Made by a program: the position numbers and the translations under genes. The notes below the pieces were generated by a model that was not told the origin of the DNA, did no database searches, and saw only the letters and a list, made by a program, of their open reading frames with translations. Shown piece by piece: positions 7,986 through 16,123 of a DNA stretch of 18,534 nt. Position 1 is the first letter of the stretch. The number at the start of each line of letters is the position of its first letter. Source of the DNA: Bacteroidota bacterium (GTDB taxonomy: Bacteria; CLD3; SB21); NCBI GenBank assembly GCA_020438245.1, contig JAGQUY010000165.1, forward strand, positions 445 to 18,978, written 5' to 3'.

Positions 7986-9137
7986 TTATTTGAGGATGGC
8001 CCGGAGGAGATTCAGAAACTCACGCCCGTCGTTTTGGACGAGACGGAAGTTCTTATAAGCATTCTTGTAATTGGGATTGATTTCGTAAGCTTTGCGGAAT
8101 TCATTCATGGCCTGGATAAACAGGTTCCTGCACTGTATCAAGTATACCATTCCAAGAGAATTACGCAGATCCGCAAACTCAGGTTTTTCGGAGGCTACCT
8201 TCTCCAGTTTATGACGATAGTCGTTCAGAACAGCCTCATCCTTCCCGGCGCCACCAAAGAGAAACTTCAGATAGAAGCCGTGAACGGTTTCATCCAAGGC
8301 CGGTTCCTGCAGGGCTTCCTTGATTTCTTTGATTACGTCGACGGCCAGGTCCATTTCGCCGGTCTGGACGTGTTTTACGATCTTGTCCCGACGATACGTA
8401 AAAAAGCGATTGTCTGCCGGATCCGTGGATTCCTGCACAAAAAGCCTGATCAACTCCAGCGCTCTGGCTTCCAGTTTCTCCGATTTCTCTGAACCGCCGT
8501 TACGACGATGGACCGATGCATGTTCGAGAAGCGTCGTTGAAAGACCAAGCTGAGCTGCCCCATATTTCGGATTGATTTGCAACGCGGCTTCAAACGATTT
8601 CAGCGATTCGTCAAATTTACCCATCTTTGCCAAGACCAGTCCCAGATTATGGTGCATATCAGCATACCCAGGCTGAATGGTAAGCGCATACCGAAAAGAG
8701 CTCTCTGCGTCCGCGTATTTTCCCTTTTTGAGAAAGCTTAAACCCAGACCGTTGTGAGCTTCGGCCATCTGCGAGTTCTTTTCAATGGCGAGCCTAAACT
8801 CTGTGGCGGCATCTTCGTCGAGTCCCTTGTGGAGAAAAAGCGCGCCCAATTTATAGTGGGAAAGAGGATGTTTTACATTATGTATCTTATCCCGCATATA
8901 GAACAGGAGTTCCAATTCCCAGGAAATTTCCTGGTGAAATTCGGCCAAGATATCTTTGAAACGATCGTGGGATACTTTACCCGGTCCTTGATCCAACTTA
9001 TGCCGCTGCACGGCAACAATTCGGCCTGCATCAAAAATTTCCGTCTGTATGGATAATCCAACAGGATTTCCGGCAGTCTGGATGTGAAATACCTTACCGC
9101 CTGCAAAGACGTTTGAATTGATGCCAATTTGTTCCAT
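7986..9137 (-). CDS. TPR protein with a small N-terminal beta-type domain
   Basis: 383 residues with no signal peptide, so probably cytoplasmic. Residues 9-47 form a short strand-rich unit (GGKVFHIQTAGNP, then IQTEIFDAGRIVAVQRHKL). As I recall, a similar FHIQTE...G-x-I segment occurs in uncharacterised bacterial proteins, often with TPRs; I cannot name a family. A helical linker (about 55-90) leads to three consecutive TPRs (about 93-126, 127-160, 161-194). A further helical region follows, with one more clear TPR at about 321-356 (LGMVYLIQCRNLFIQAMNEF). It probably acts as a scaffold. A GGAGG box lies four bases before the ATG, and a strong sigma-70-like promoter lies just upstream. It precedes the hybrid kinase on the same strand, which suggests a shared signalling role, though this is inference. 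Confidence 0.8.
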   Translation of the reverse strand: MEQIGINSNVFAGGKVFHIQTAGNPVGLSIQTEIFDAGRIVAVQRHKLDQGPGKVSHDRFKDILAEFHQEISWELELLFYMRDKIHNVKHPLSHYKLGALFLHKGLDEDAATEFRLAIEKNSQMAEAHNGLGLSFLKKGKYADAESSFRYALTIQPGYADMHHNLGLVLAKMGKFDESLKSFEAALQINPKYGAAQLGLSTTLLEHASVHRRNGGSEKSEKLEARALELIRLFVQESTDPADNRFFTYRRDKIVKHVQTGEMDLAVDVIKEIKEALQEPALDETVHGFYLKFLFGGAGKDEAVLNDYRHKLEKVASEKPEFADLRNSLGMVYLIQCRNLFIQAMNEFRKAYEINPNYKNAYKNFRLVQNDGREFLNLLRAILK

Positions 9138-9157
9138 GAATCCTCCGAAGTTGCGTC

Positions 9158-9187
9158 AATATACACAACATGTGCTCGAATTGTCAA
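9158..9187 (-). promoter_or_regulatory. Sigma-70-like promoter for the TPR-kinase pair
   Basis: On the minus strand TTGACA (9182-9187) is followed after 18 bp by TATATT (9158-9163), five of six matches to the -10 consensus. A start near 9151 would leave a leader of about 14 bases holding the GGAGG box. The -35 box sits in the palindrome ATTG-T-CAAT. The remaining part of this divergent gap (9188-9305) is A+T-rich near 9190-9230 and must hold the tadA promoter, but no convincing plus-strand boxes were found. Confidence 0.6.
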
Positions 9188-9305
9188 TAATTAATTAGTA
9201 AGTCATACCTAAGTATATTTATGTATTATGGCTGGACCTACGGTGGAATTTGCTGTGGAGTCCCACCAAAAAATTCAGTAGTCTCCATAGTTGAAGGGAG
9301 TAACC

Positions 9306-9773
9306 ATGGATCACGAGTATTGGATGAAAATGGCGTACCGAGAAGCGGAGCGGGCGTACGAACAGAACGAGATTCCAGTGGGAGCCATTGTGGTTTTCGA
9401 AAACCGAATAATAGGCCGAGGATACAACCAGGTTGAAATGCTAACCGATCCCACGGCCCATGCGGAGATGATCGCGATAACGGCTGCGGTTTCAACGTTG
9501 GGATCAAAATGGCTGAACGGCGCAACGCTTTATGTGACGCTTGAGCCGTGCAGTATGTGTGCCGGAGCGATGGTGCTGGCGCGGTTTGATGCCCTTGTTT
9601 TTGGTGCGCCCGATCCCAAGACGGGTGCATGCGGTTCGATTGCAAATATTGTCCAGAACGATCGTCTCAATCATCGATTGGAAGTTGTGGGCGGAGTCTA
9701 TCAGGATTATTGCAGTGCGATCTTGCGAGATTTTTTCCTGAAGCTGAGGAAAAGCCCCCGTTCAGAAGTCTAG
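9306..9773 (+). CDS. tadA: tRNA-specific adenosine deaminase TadA
   Basis: 155 residues, normal family length. TadA deaminates adenosine 34 to inosine in the anticodon of tRNA-Arg(ACG), using a catalytic zinc. Zinc ligands and proton shuttle are visible: His52 and Glu54 in TAHAEM, Cys82 and Cys85 in EPCSMCAGAM. The N-terminal YWMKMAYREAERAYEQNEIPVGA also fits the family. The frame extends to a TTG at 9291, but ATG 9306 is preferred because GGGAG lies five bases upstream. The gene stands alone on the plus strand between two minus-strand blocks. Its last four bases overlap the end of the convergent UDP-glucuronate decarboxylase gene. Confidence 0.96.
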   Translation: MDHEYWMKMAYREAERAYEQNEIPVGAIVVFENRIIGRGYNQVEMLTDPTAHAEMIAITAAVSTLGSKWLNGATLYVTLEPCSMCAGAMVLARFDALVFGAPDPKTGACGSIANIVQNDRLNHRLEVVGGVYQDYCSAILRDFFLKLRKSPRSEV

Positions 9774-10711
9774 GTTCCGGTCACCTTCATCATCTTGCGG
9801 TAGAATTCGATCGTTTTCGTCAAGCCCGATCTCACGTCCACCTTGGGTTCCCATCCCAAGAGTTTCCGTGCTTTGGCTATATCCGGTCTCCGCACGGTGG
9901 GATCATCCTGTGGAAGGGGTTTGTAGATGATTTCGCTGCGACTGCCGGTCAGTTCGATAATCAGGCGCGCAAATTCAAGGATTGTCATTTCGTGGGGATT
10001 GCCGATATTGACCGGCATGCGTTCGTTGGACAGCATTAATTTGTAGATGCCGTCGATCAAATCGCTCACATAACAAAAAGATCTTGTTTGATCGCCCTTC
10101 CCAAAAACGGTGATAGGCTGATTACGAATGGCCTGGTTAATAAACGAAGGAACGACGCGTCCGTCATTGGGTCGATTGCGCGGTCCGTAGGTATTAAAAA
10201 TTCTGACAATCCGAGTTTCCACACCATGAAAGGTATGATAGGCCATCGTCATCGCCTCCGCGAATCGTTTTGCTTCATCGTACACGCCACGCGGTCCGAC
10301 CGGGTTCACATTGCCCCAATACTCTTCCGGCTGCGGATTGATCTGGGGATCGCCATAGACTTCAGAGGTAGAGGCAAGGAGAAACCCTGCCCCTTTGTTC
10401 TTGGCCAGGCCCAGCGCCTTGTGAGTACCCAGCGAGCCGACTTTCAAGGTTTGAATCGGCAATTCAAGGTAGTCTATGGGACTTGCTGGGCTTGCAAAGT
10501 GAAATACAAAATCGACTTTGCCGTCCACGTACAGATAGTTGGTTACGTCGTAGTGGATGAACGTGAAGCGGGGGTCTCGGATGTGTTCCAGGTTTGCGGT
10601 ACTGCCGGTTATAAGATTATCGATGGCAATGACTTCATGACCCTCCAACAGCAAACGATCCGTAAGATGCGATCCCAGAAATCCGGCACCGCCGGTGACA
10701 ACAATTCTCAT
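9770..10711 (-). CDS. UDP-glucuronate decarboxylase (UDP-xylose synthase), SDR family
   Basis: 313 residues. The enzyme converts UDP-glucuronate to UDP-xylose through a bound NAD. The Rossmann motif GGAGFLG is at 7-13, and the catalytic set is Ser/Glu in TSEVYGDP (115-122) with Tyr144 and Lys148 in YDEAKR. EEYWGNVNPVGPRGVYDEAKR-type sequence is diagnostic of UXS rather than dTDP-glucose dehydratase or UDP-glucose 4-epimerase. RRPDIAKARKLLGWEPK near 274-290 is the usual C-terminal substrate region. There is no membrane anchor, as in other short bacterial UXS. It is the last gene of the recO-lpt-rpoN run, 22 bp after the M61 gene. No UDP-glucose dehydrogenase gene is in the window, so the UDP-glucuronate source is elsewhere. 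Confidence 0.92.
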   Translation of the reverse strand: MRIVVTGGAGFLGSHLTDRLLLEGHEVIAIDNLITGSTANLEHIRDPRFTFIHYDVTNYLYVDGKVDFVFHFASPASPIDYLELPIQTLKVGSLGTHKALGLAKNKGAGFLLASTSEVYGDPQINPQPEEYWGNVNPVGPRGVYDEAKRFAEAMTMAYHTFHGVETRIVRIFNTYGPRNRPNDGRVVPSFINQAIRNQPITVFGKGDQTRSFCYVSDLIDGIYKLMLSNERMPVNIGNPHEMTILEFARLIIELTGSRSEIIYKPLPQDDPTVRRPDIAKARKLLGWEPKVDVRSGLTKTIEFYRKMMKVTGT

Positions 10712-10733
10712 AAAGCCTCAGTGGGTTATGGTT

Positions 10734-12515
10734 TTACTGCGTCCACGCTGCATGAAGGCGCTTCTGAGTGTCAGATGGAGAATCCACCGATTTCAGGTTG
10801 TACGTGGGCCGATCGCGAGTCAAAACACACTCGAGATCAAACAGCTTCAGATTGCGCGAAATGGATAAAGACACGGCGTCACCTGCCTGATAGGTTTGTA
10901 ACCGTTGGTTCAGCGTACGGGCTGAAACGCGAATCCCGTTGATGGCCAGGATTTCATCTCCGGCACTTACGCCGGTTTGATAGGCGGGGCCATCGCGGAC
11001 GACCGATCTGACCATCACATTTTCCCTGCTGCTGTTGTCCATGTCTATGCCGAGCGTGATCTGGGAAGAGGCCTGGCTTATCAAGGTCAAGCCGACGTGG
11101 CGGAGATATTTTTCAAAATCGATTTCGGCCGTAGAAAAAACCAGTTGGTCAAAAAAAGAGGTCCAAGAACCCCCGGCCACCTCTTCACAACCGCGCACCA
11201 GGTCTTCCATCGTATAGCCGCGGTTTTTCTTGTAAGTATTTATCCAAAGCCACCGCATCACATCGTCCAGCCTTTTCTTTCCATCCGTTCTTGACATGAT
11301 TTCAAGATCCAGCAGCAACGCAACGACGGATCCTTTGTTGTAATAGGAGACCGTGGCATTCTGTGAATTCTCGTCGGTGACGTAAAATTTTATCCAGGTG
11401 TCAAAACTGGATGCATCGAGGGGCTGTACCAATCGGCCTGGCACCTTGAGGTAATTCTGAAGACTGCTTTCCAGCCGGTTCAAATATTTCTCTGGTTTCA
11501 TGAATCCCGCCCGCATGACAATCTGTTCGTCGAAGTAAGAAGTGAACCCCTCCGATACCCACAGGAGCGACGTATAGTTCTCCTTTGTGTAATCGAAGGG
11601 ACCGAGGGCCACCGGCCTCAAACGCTTGACATTCCACAGATGAAAATACTCATGGGCAACGAGTGTGAGAAAATTCAGATACTTCTCGGGATCCTGGAAG
11701 AACCAGGTATCGACACCGAGCGTTGTCGAATTCATGTGCTCAAGGCCGCCTCCCTGATTGGGCAGCATATGTATAATGAACACGTATTTCTTGTACGGAA
11801 TTTCTCCCACGATTTCCGCAGTCTGTTCGATCACCTTGGTCACATCTTCGATCAGCGTTGCTCTGTTGTACTGCCCAAACCCATAGATTGCCATTTCGTG
11901 GGGTATCCCTTTGACTTCAAAAGAAACGATGTCATGATTACCCATTTCAACAGGGCAGTCGGCCAGTTCGTCGTAGGTGGATGCGATATAAGCAAATTTC
12001 TTTGCGGCTTCGACCGGAAGTCCCGTCGAGACGTTTTTCCACCGATCCGGAAGATGGATTCGCAGTCGATAGGGCACTTCCTTTTGTCCGTCTACATAGA
12101 AAAATAAATTTGATCCGTTCAAATAGCCGTGATCGGTATCGAGGTAACTGGTACGGACGGAAAGCTCAAAGGCATAGTAGTCATACATGATTTTGAAATC
12201 GGGCACCTTGTTTGTGTAGATGCGCCAAATGTTTTTCTCGGTCTTTTCAGCGCGCAGGGGTTTTCCGTCCAGGGTCATTGCGGAGAGTTGTTCAATATTT
12301 CTTGAAAAATCGCGGACCTTGTACGATCCTGGAGCCCATACCGGAAGCACGATGTCGACGTATTCCTTTGAATAACGGCTAATCGTCATTGTTATGTCAA
12401 AATAGTGATTGGTTGCCCGGGGCATGGTGAGATCGAACGATATCTCGGGTGATTTAGCGGCGGTTTCCATGTGCAGTCCTTGATAGGTCAATAAGATCCA
12501 AAGTGACAAAAACAT
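10734..12515 (-). CDS. M61-family (glycyl aminopeptidase-like) metallopeptidase with C-terminal PDZ domain
   Basis: 593 residues, usual family length. A weak signal-like hydrophobic start (MFLSLWILLTYQGL) suggests export. Residues about 24-190 form the N-terminal beta domain, with the M61 segments LPVWAPGSYKVRDFSRNI and YLNGSNLFFYVDG. The catalytic domain carries GGGLEHMNS (255-263), the zinc motif HEYFHLWN (288-295; His288, Glu289, His292) and the third ligand Glu322 in WVSEGFTSYFDE. A PDZ domain lies at about 470-565 (GVSAGDEILAINGIRV). Known members are aminopeptidases with a preference for small N-terminal residues; the substrate here is unknown. AGGA lies nine bases before the ATG. An internal ATG at residue 16 is a less likely start because it removes the hydrophobic stretch. 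It begins 11 bp after rpoN. Confidence 0.93.
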   Translation of the reverse strand: MFLSLWILLTYQGLHMETAAKSPEISFDLTMPRATNHYFDITMTISRYSKEYVDIVLPVWAPGSYKVRDFSRNIEQLSAMTLDGKPLRAEKTEKNIWRIYTNKVPDFKIMYDYYAFELSVRTSYLDTDHGYLNGSNLFFYVDGQKEVPYRLRIHLPDRWKNVSTGLPVEAAKKFAYIASTYDELADCPVEMGNHDIVSFEVKGIPHEMAIYGFGQYNRATLIEDVTKVIEQTAEIVGEIPYKKYVFIIHMLPNQGGGLEHMNSTTLGVDTWFFQDPEKYLNFLTLVAHEYFHLWNVKRLRPVALGPFDYTKENYTSLLWVSEGFTSYFDEQIVMRAGFMKPEKYLNRLESSLQNYLKVPGRLVQPLDASSFDTWIKFYVTDENSQNATVSYYNKGSVVALLLDLEIMSRTDGKKRLDDVMRWLWINTYKKNRGYTMEDLVRGCEEVAGGSWTSFFDQLVFSTAEIDFEKYLRHVGLTLISQASSQITLGIDMDNSSRENVMVRSVVRDGPAYQTGVSAGDEILAINGIRVSARTLNQRLQTYQAGDAVSLSISRNLKLFDLECVLTRDRPTYNLKSVDSPSDTQKRLHAAWTQ

Positions 12516-12526
12516 GAGTGGGCGTC

Positions 12527-14152
12527 CTATATGGCTTTTCGGAGTCGTGCGGCGGGAATCATAAGCTGTTCCCTGTATTTGGTTACCGTGCGGCGTGCGA
12601 TGGGGGTGCCCCGTTCGGTGAGAAGCCGGGATAAATCTTCGTCACTCCACGGTTTTTTCTTGTTTTCCTGGTCGACAATTTCTTTGAGCATGGATTTGAT
12701 TTGACGGGTCGAGATATCCTCGCCGTCGGACGTTGTCATTGCCGTGGAGAAAAAGTATTTTAGTTCGAAGACGCCAAAGTCCGTCTGCACATACTTACCG
12801 TTGGTTGCTCGGCTGATTGTCGAAACATCCATCCCAATACGAACGGCCACGTCCTCCAACTTCATCGGCTTCAGATGGTCTTTGCCTTTTTCGAAAAATT
12901 CCCGCTGCAGATCGATGATTGCCTCTACGGTGCGATAAATGGTATCGCGACGCTTGTACACCGAATTGATCAGCCATTTGGCCGCTTCGAGTTTGTTCTT
13001 AATGAAGTCTTTGGCTTCTTTGGAGGTTTTGCTCTTTTCGAGCAACATCCGGCGATAGGCGTGGTTTATTCGAAGGTGAGGGACACCGTGATCGTTCAGG
13101 ATAATCTCAAAACGATCTTCGACTTTCTTAACCAGTACGTCGGGCGTAACATAGTTTTGTTCAGCGGTAATATACCCCTCTCCGGGCTTGGGATTCAATT
13201 GAAGAATTTCGTGAATGGTTTGCTTGACGGCATCCATGTTGATGGAAAGTTGACGGCATACTTTGTCAAATCGGTGATTAATGAAATCCTCGAATGCTTC
13301 CTTGACGATCCGGATCGACATATCTGTTCCGTTGTCATAAAACCCGGCCTCGCGGCGATTTAGTTGAATAAGCAGACACTCCTGAAGACTCCGGGCCGCA
13401 ATGCCGGGCGGATCGAACGTATGGATTACCCGCAGGACTCTTTCGACAGCCGACGCTTCGGTGTGCAATTCAACGGCAATGGCTTTGACAGGATCGATCG
13501 GAGAGGTGTTCTTGCGTGATCGATTGAGGGATGGCAGGGCGGAGGGAGCGTCACTTATCGGTTTGGTTTCCGGGCTGTCGTCGCGAAAGGCAACCGCGGC
13601 CTTGGCCAGTTGATCAATTGCCGGCTGATCCGGCAGTTCGGTTTCATCATAGATAAGATATCCGTCGGGGTTGAGGTTACCGATGATGTATTCGCCGATC
13701 TTCAAGTCTTCGTCGCTCAACGAGGTAAAGCGCAATTGTTCGAGCAGATATTCCGTCAGATCGCGCTTCTGAGGCTGAATCCACTCTGATTCGTCCTCTT
13801 CATTACTTCGATCGCGGGGCGTCTTTACTTCGTAGTTATTCTCGTCGTTGAGGATTTGTTCCCAATCGATTTCTTCTTCTTTCTTTTCTTTTTCGGCTTC
13901 TTCCTCTTTGACCTGCTGTTCTTCGTCCTTGACTTCCTCCTGTTCGAGGGTGATCTCTTCTTCCTCTTCCTCAACCTCTTCGAGGGTTTCTTCGAGTTCC
14001 TCCGACTCTTCGAGCAGCGGATTGAGTTCCAATTCCTGTTTCAAGCGTTGTTCGAGTGCCTGCAAGGGGAGCTGGAGGAGGCTGGAAAGCAGAATCTGCT
14101 GGGGCGTCAGCTTCATCTGTTGGGAGAGTATTTGTTTCATGCCCTGATTCAT
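12527..14152 (-). CDS. rpoN: RNA polymerase sigma-54 factor RpoN
   Basis: 541 residues, longer than the roughly 480 of E. coli RpoN. Region I is typical (QQMKLTPQQILLSSLLQLPL, QRLKQELELNPLLEE). Region II is an unusually long acidic stretch (about 48-97, mostly Glu). The core-binding region follows (DLTEYLLEQLRFTSLSDEDL, then FDPPGIAARSLQECLLIQL near 246-264), interrupted by a poorly conserved insert at about 180-218. The HTH is at about 431-468 (VAVRIGMDVSTISRATNGKY). The RpoN box ARRTVTKYRE is at 519-528 and binds the -24 element. The protein directs polymerase to GG/GC promoters and needs an AAA+ activator, none of which is in the window. AGGA lies six bases before the ATG. The gene is 8 bp after lptB, the same lptB-rpoN order seen in many Proteobacteria. 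Confidence 0.97.
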   Translation of the reverse strand: MNQGMKQILSQQMKLTPQQILLSSLLQLPLQALEQRLKQELELNPLLEESEELEETLEEVEEEEEEITLEQEEVKDEEQQVKEEEAEKEKKEEEIDWEQILNDENNYEVKTPRDRSNEEDESEWIQPQKRDLTEYLLEQLRFTSLSDEDLKIGEYIIGNLNPDGYLIYDETELPDQPAIDQLAKAAVAFRDDSPETKPISDAPSALPSLNRSRKNTSPIDPVKAIAVELHTEASAVERVLRVIHTFDPPGIAARSLQECLLIQLNRREAGFYDNGTDMSIRIVKEAFEDFINHRFDKVCRQLSINMDAVKQTIHEILQLNPKPGEGYITAEQNYVTPDVLVKKVEDRFEIILNDHGVPHLRINHAYRRMLLEKSKTSKEAKDFIKNKLEAAKWLINSVYKRRDTIYRTVEAIIDLQREFFEKGKDHLKPMKLEDVAVRIGMDVSTISRATNGKYVQTDFGVFELKYFFSTAMTTSDGEDISTRQIKSMLKEIVDQENKKKPWSDEDLSRLLTERGTPIARRTVTKYREQLMIPAARLRKAI

Positions 14153-14160
14153 CGGTCTTC

Positions 14161-14985
14161 CTAATCCCTCAGCTTGAATTTGTCGCCCAGGTACAGTTTC
14201 CGAACTTCGGCGTCTTCGGCCAGATACTGGGCCGAGCCGCTCTTCAACACCCGTCCGTCAAACAAAAGGTACGCCCGATCGGTAATGGCAAGCGTTTCGT
14301 GCACATTGTGATCGGTGATCAAGATGCCGATTCCGCGTTGCTTGAGTCCCTGAACGATTGACTGGATGTCTTCCACGGCAATTGGGTCGATTCCCGCAAA
14401 GGGTTCGTCGAGAAGCAGAAAGCGGGGATTGGTTACCAGGGCGCGGGCAATTTCAGTACGTCGGCGTTCCCCACCGGATAGGGAATATCCTTTGCTCCGT
14501 GCGATACGGGTAATGGACATGTCTTCGAGCAATTGTTCCATGCGCAGTTTTCGTTCCTTGCGACTGATTTTCAACGTCTGCAGAATGGCCATGATGTTAT
14601 CTTCCACCGTGAGCTTGCGAAAAATCGAGGCCTCTTGCGACAAATAGCCGATACCAAGGCGAGCCCGTTTGTACATGGCGAGCTTTGTGATTTCCCTCTT
14701 GTCCAGATGGATTCTGCCTTCATTGGGGCGAATCAGGCCGGTTATCATGTAAAAAGTGGTAGTTTTGCCGGCACCATTGGGACCCAGCAACCCGACGATT
14801 TCACCCTGCGTAACCTCGACATCAACTCCGTTGACAACCCGTCTTCCACTGTATTTTTTCACCAAGCCGGTCGCCCGTAAGGTTTTTTGCTCTTCGGCTT
14901 TGTGGTCTATGTAATCGGCTGTCAACTGGGCCGCGTGTTCGGTGCTCACCGGCCGGAGTTCCGGATCATTTGAGTTTTTTTGCAT
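14161..14985 (-). CDS. lptB: LPS export ABC transporter ATP-binding protein LptB
   Basis: 274 residues from ATG 14985. LptB is the cytoplasmic ATPase of the LptB2FG complex that extracts LPS from the inner membrane. Walker A GPNGAGKTT is at 68-76, the Q-loop Gln at 117, signature LSGGERRR at 169-176, Walker B LLLDEP with Glu194, and H-loop His226. GYLSQEASIFRKLTVEDNI and DEPFAGIDPIAV are LptB-specific. The protein has about 33 extra residues before the ABC domain (which starts near LRATGLVKKYSGRRVV), where most LptB have about three. The frame opens upstream to a TTG at 15021; ATG 14985 is preferred. A GTG in RPVSTEH would shorten the extension. It overlaps the end of the upstream lptA-like gene by 20 bp, so translation is probably coupled. 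lptF and lptG are not in the window. Confidence 0.95.
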   Translation of the reverse strand: MQKNSNDPELRPVSTEHAAQLTADYIDHKAEEQKTLRATGLVKKYSGRRVVNGVDVEVTQGEIVGLLGPNGAGKTTTFYMITGLIRPNEGRIHLDKREITKLAMYKRARLGIGYLSQEASIFRKLTVEDNIMAILQTLKISRKERKLRMEQLLEDMSITRIARSKGYSLSGGERRRTEIARALVTNPRFLLLDEPFAGIDPIAVEDIQSIVQGLKQRGIGILITDHNVHETLAITDRAYLLFDGRVLKSGSAQYLAEDAEVRKLYLGDKFKLRD

Positions 14986-16123
14986 ACGATTCAGGGAAAT
15001 ACGTTCCTTGTGTGCCTCCAATTACTTTGAAAGTACTAAGTTTTCCGTCCTTATTGAAGTACAATATCATGCTCGGTCCGGAAATTTCGTTTGCACCCTC
15101 CTGATTTTCCATAAAATACCGGTTGTACGCGTTGCCCTCGGCCTCCAATTCATCGACAACCCGGTTCCGAATTGTCATTTTCATTTCCTTCGAGGTCAGC
15201 CGGTTGATTCGGCTCGAATCCGAGCCTACCATCGAGGTGGCCGTCGCGTTTCCTTTTACGAAGATGGTACTGATTTCCTTGTTGTTGAATTGCACCCGCA
15301 TATGATCACCAACCATGTGGTTGGTCTCGTAGTCGGCCGTGGGCTTGGTGAACATTTCCAGCAGTTCGGTTTTCGTGTTGAAGCGGGCTTTTTCCGCCCG
15401 ACTGACCAGTTTTTCCCTGGTGATGGCGACGCTGTCTTTTATCCAAACGAGGTTACTGTCCAGAAAACTCTCAACAAACCGGCCGCTCGCGGTCAGCTGA
15501 TCGGAGGGTGAATAGCGGTCGGGAAGACCATACCGGTTCAAGAGAGCTTTCGACTCCATGCCTCGGCTCCTCAGAGCGACGTTTTGACCGATTGCGTAGT
15601 TGCTGTCGTATTGGACCAGTCTCGGGTTTCCTTTCACGCTGGCGTATTTGCGATGCACGTCGTAAAAACCGTATTCGCCGTATATGGCGACGGATTCGAG
15701 ACTGTCGAAGATTACGACGCTTCCTTGAGCGAAAATTTGCTCGGTATTCTGCATGTAAACCAAGGAATCGGCGACCAGGGTCGTTCCCTGATCGACAAAG
15801 ATAACATTACCCTGGCATACGGCTTTTCTTACTTTCGCGTAGTATCTGGCCTTTTCACAAAAAATGGTCCGATGGCGGTCGTTAAAAACGACATGATCGA
15901 GCAGCAGCGCCATCTGGAGATCTCTAAAAAAGGCCGATTGGTCGCACCACGCCGAGAGCGTGTCATGGGAAAACTGAACATGCCCGATAGCCTTGAGCAC
16001 ATCTCTTCCATCAACGCGTTGATTCTCGACTTCGTCGGCTTTTTCGAGCTTGAGTGGCTTATAGTCGGATTGCGCGCTCAGTCCGCAGGGTATCAGTCCG
16101 AACAGGATCCAAAGCCATTTCAT
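14966..16123 (-). CDS. lptA: OstA/LptA-like periplasmic LPS-transport protein (long form)
   Basis: 385 residues with a signal peptide (MKWLWILFGLIPCGLSA, cleavage near residue 17). The rest is a series of short beta strands of the OstA type, with repeated ordering such as AIGHVQFSHDTLSAWCDQS, ARYYAKVRKAVCQGNVIF, TTLVADSLVYMQNTEQIFAQ and YGEYGFYDVHRKYASVKG. LptA forms the periplasmic bridge that carries LPS to LptD. This protein is about twice the length of E. coli LptA and best fits the OstA-like proteins of the FCB group, with at least two OstA-type units. The start overlaps the lptC stop by 4 bp (ATGA), with no strong ribosome binding site, and the end overlaps lptB. Assignment rests on fold pattern plus gene order. 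Confidence 0.8.
   Translation of the reverse strand: MKWLWILFGLIPCGLSAQSDYKPLKLEKADEVENQRVDGRDVLKAIGHVQFSHDTLSAWCDQSAFFRDLQMALLLDHVVFNDRHRTIFCEKARYYAKVRKAVCQGNVIFVDQGTTLVADSLVYMQNTEQIFAQGSVVIFDSLESVAIYGEYGFYDVHRKYASVKGNPRLVQYDSNYAIGQNVALRSRGMESKALLNRYGLPDRYSPSDQLTASGRFVESFLDSNLVWIKDSVAITREKLVSRAEKARFNTKTELLEMFTKPTADYETNHMVGDHMRVQFNNKEISTIFVKGNATATSMVGSDSSRINRLTSKEMKMTIRNRVVDELEAEGNAYNRYFMENQEGANEISGPSMILYFNKDGKLSTFKVIGGTQGTYFPESYAKKLK

Noticed and set aside
9241..9290. Short inverted repeats (GGTGG/CCACC, TGGAG/CTCCA) upstream of tadA, considered as a small RNA or SRP RNA, which is often near tadA
   Set aside because: Stems are only 4-5 bp and conflict with each other, and the conserved SRP apical-loop sequence is absent.
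13848..14164. Ser-rich and Phe-rich plus-strand frames opposite rpoN
   Set aside because: They are reverse-strand readings of the GAA/GAG glutamate codons of RpoN region II, which give TTC/CTT/TCC repeats.
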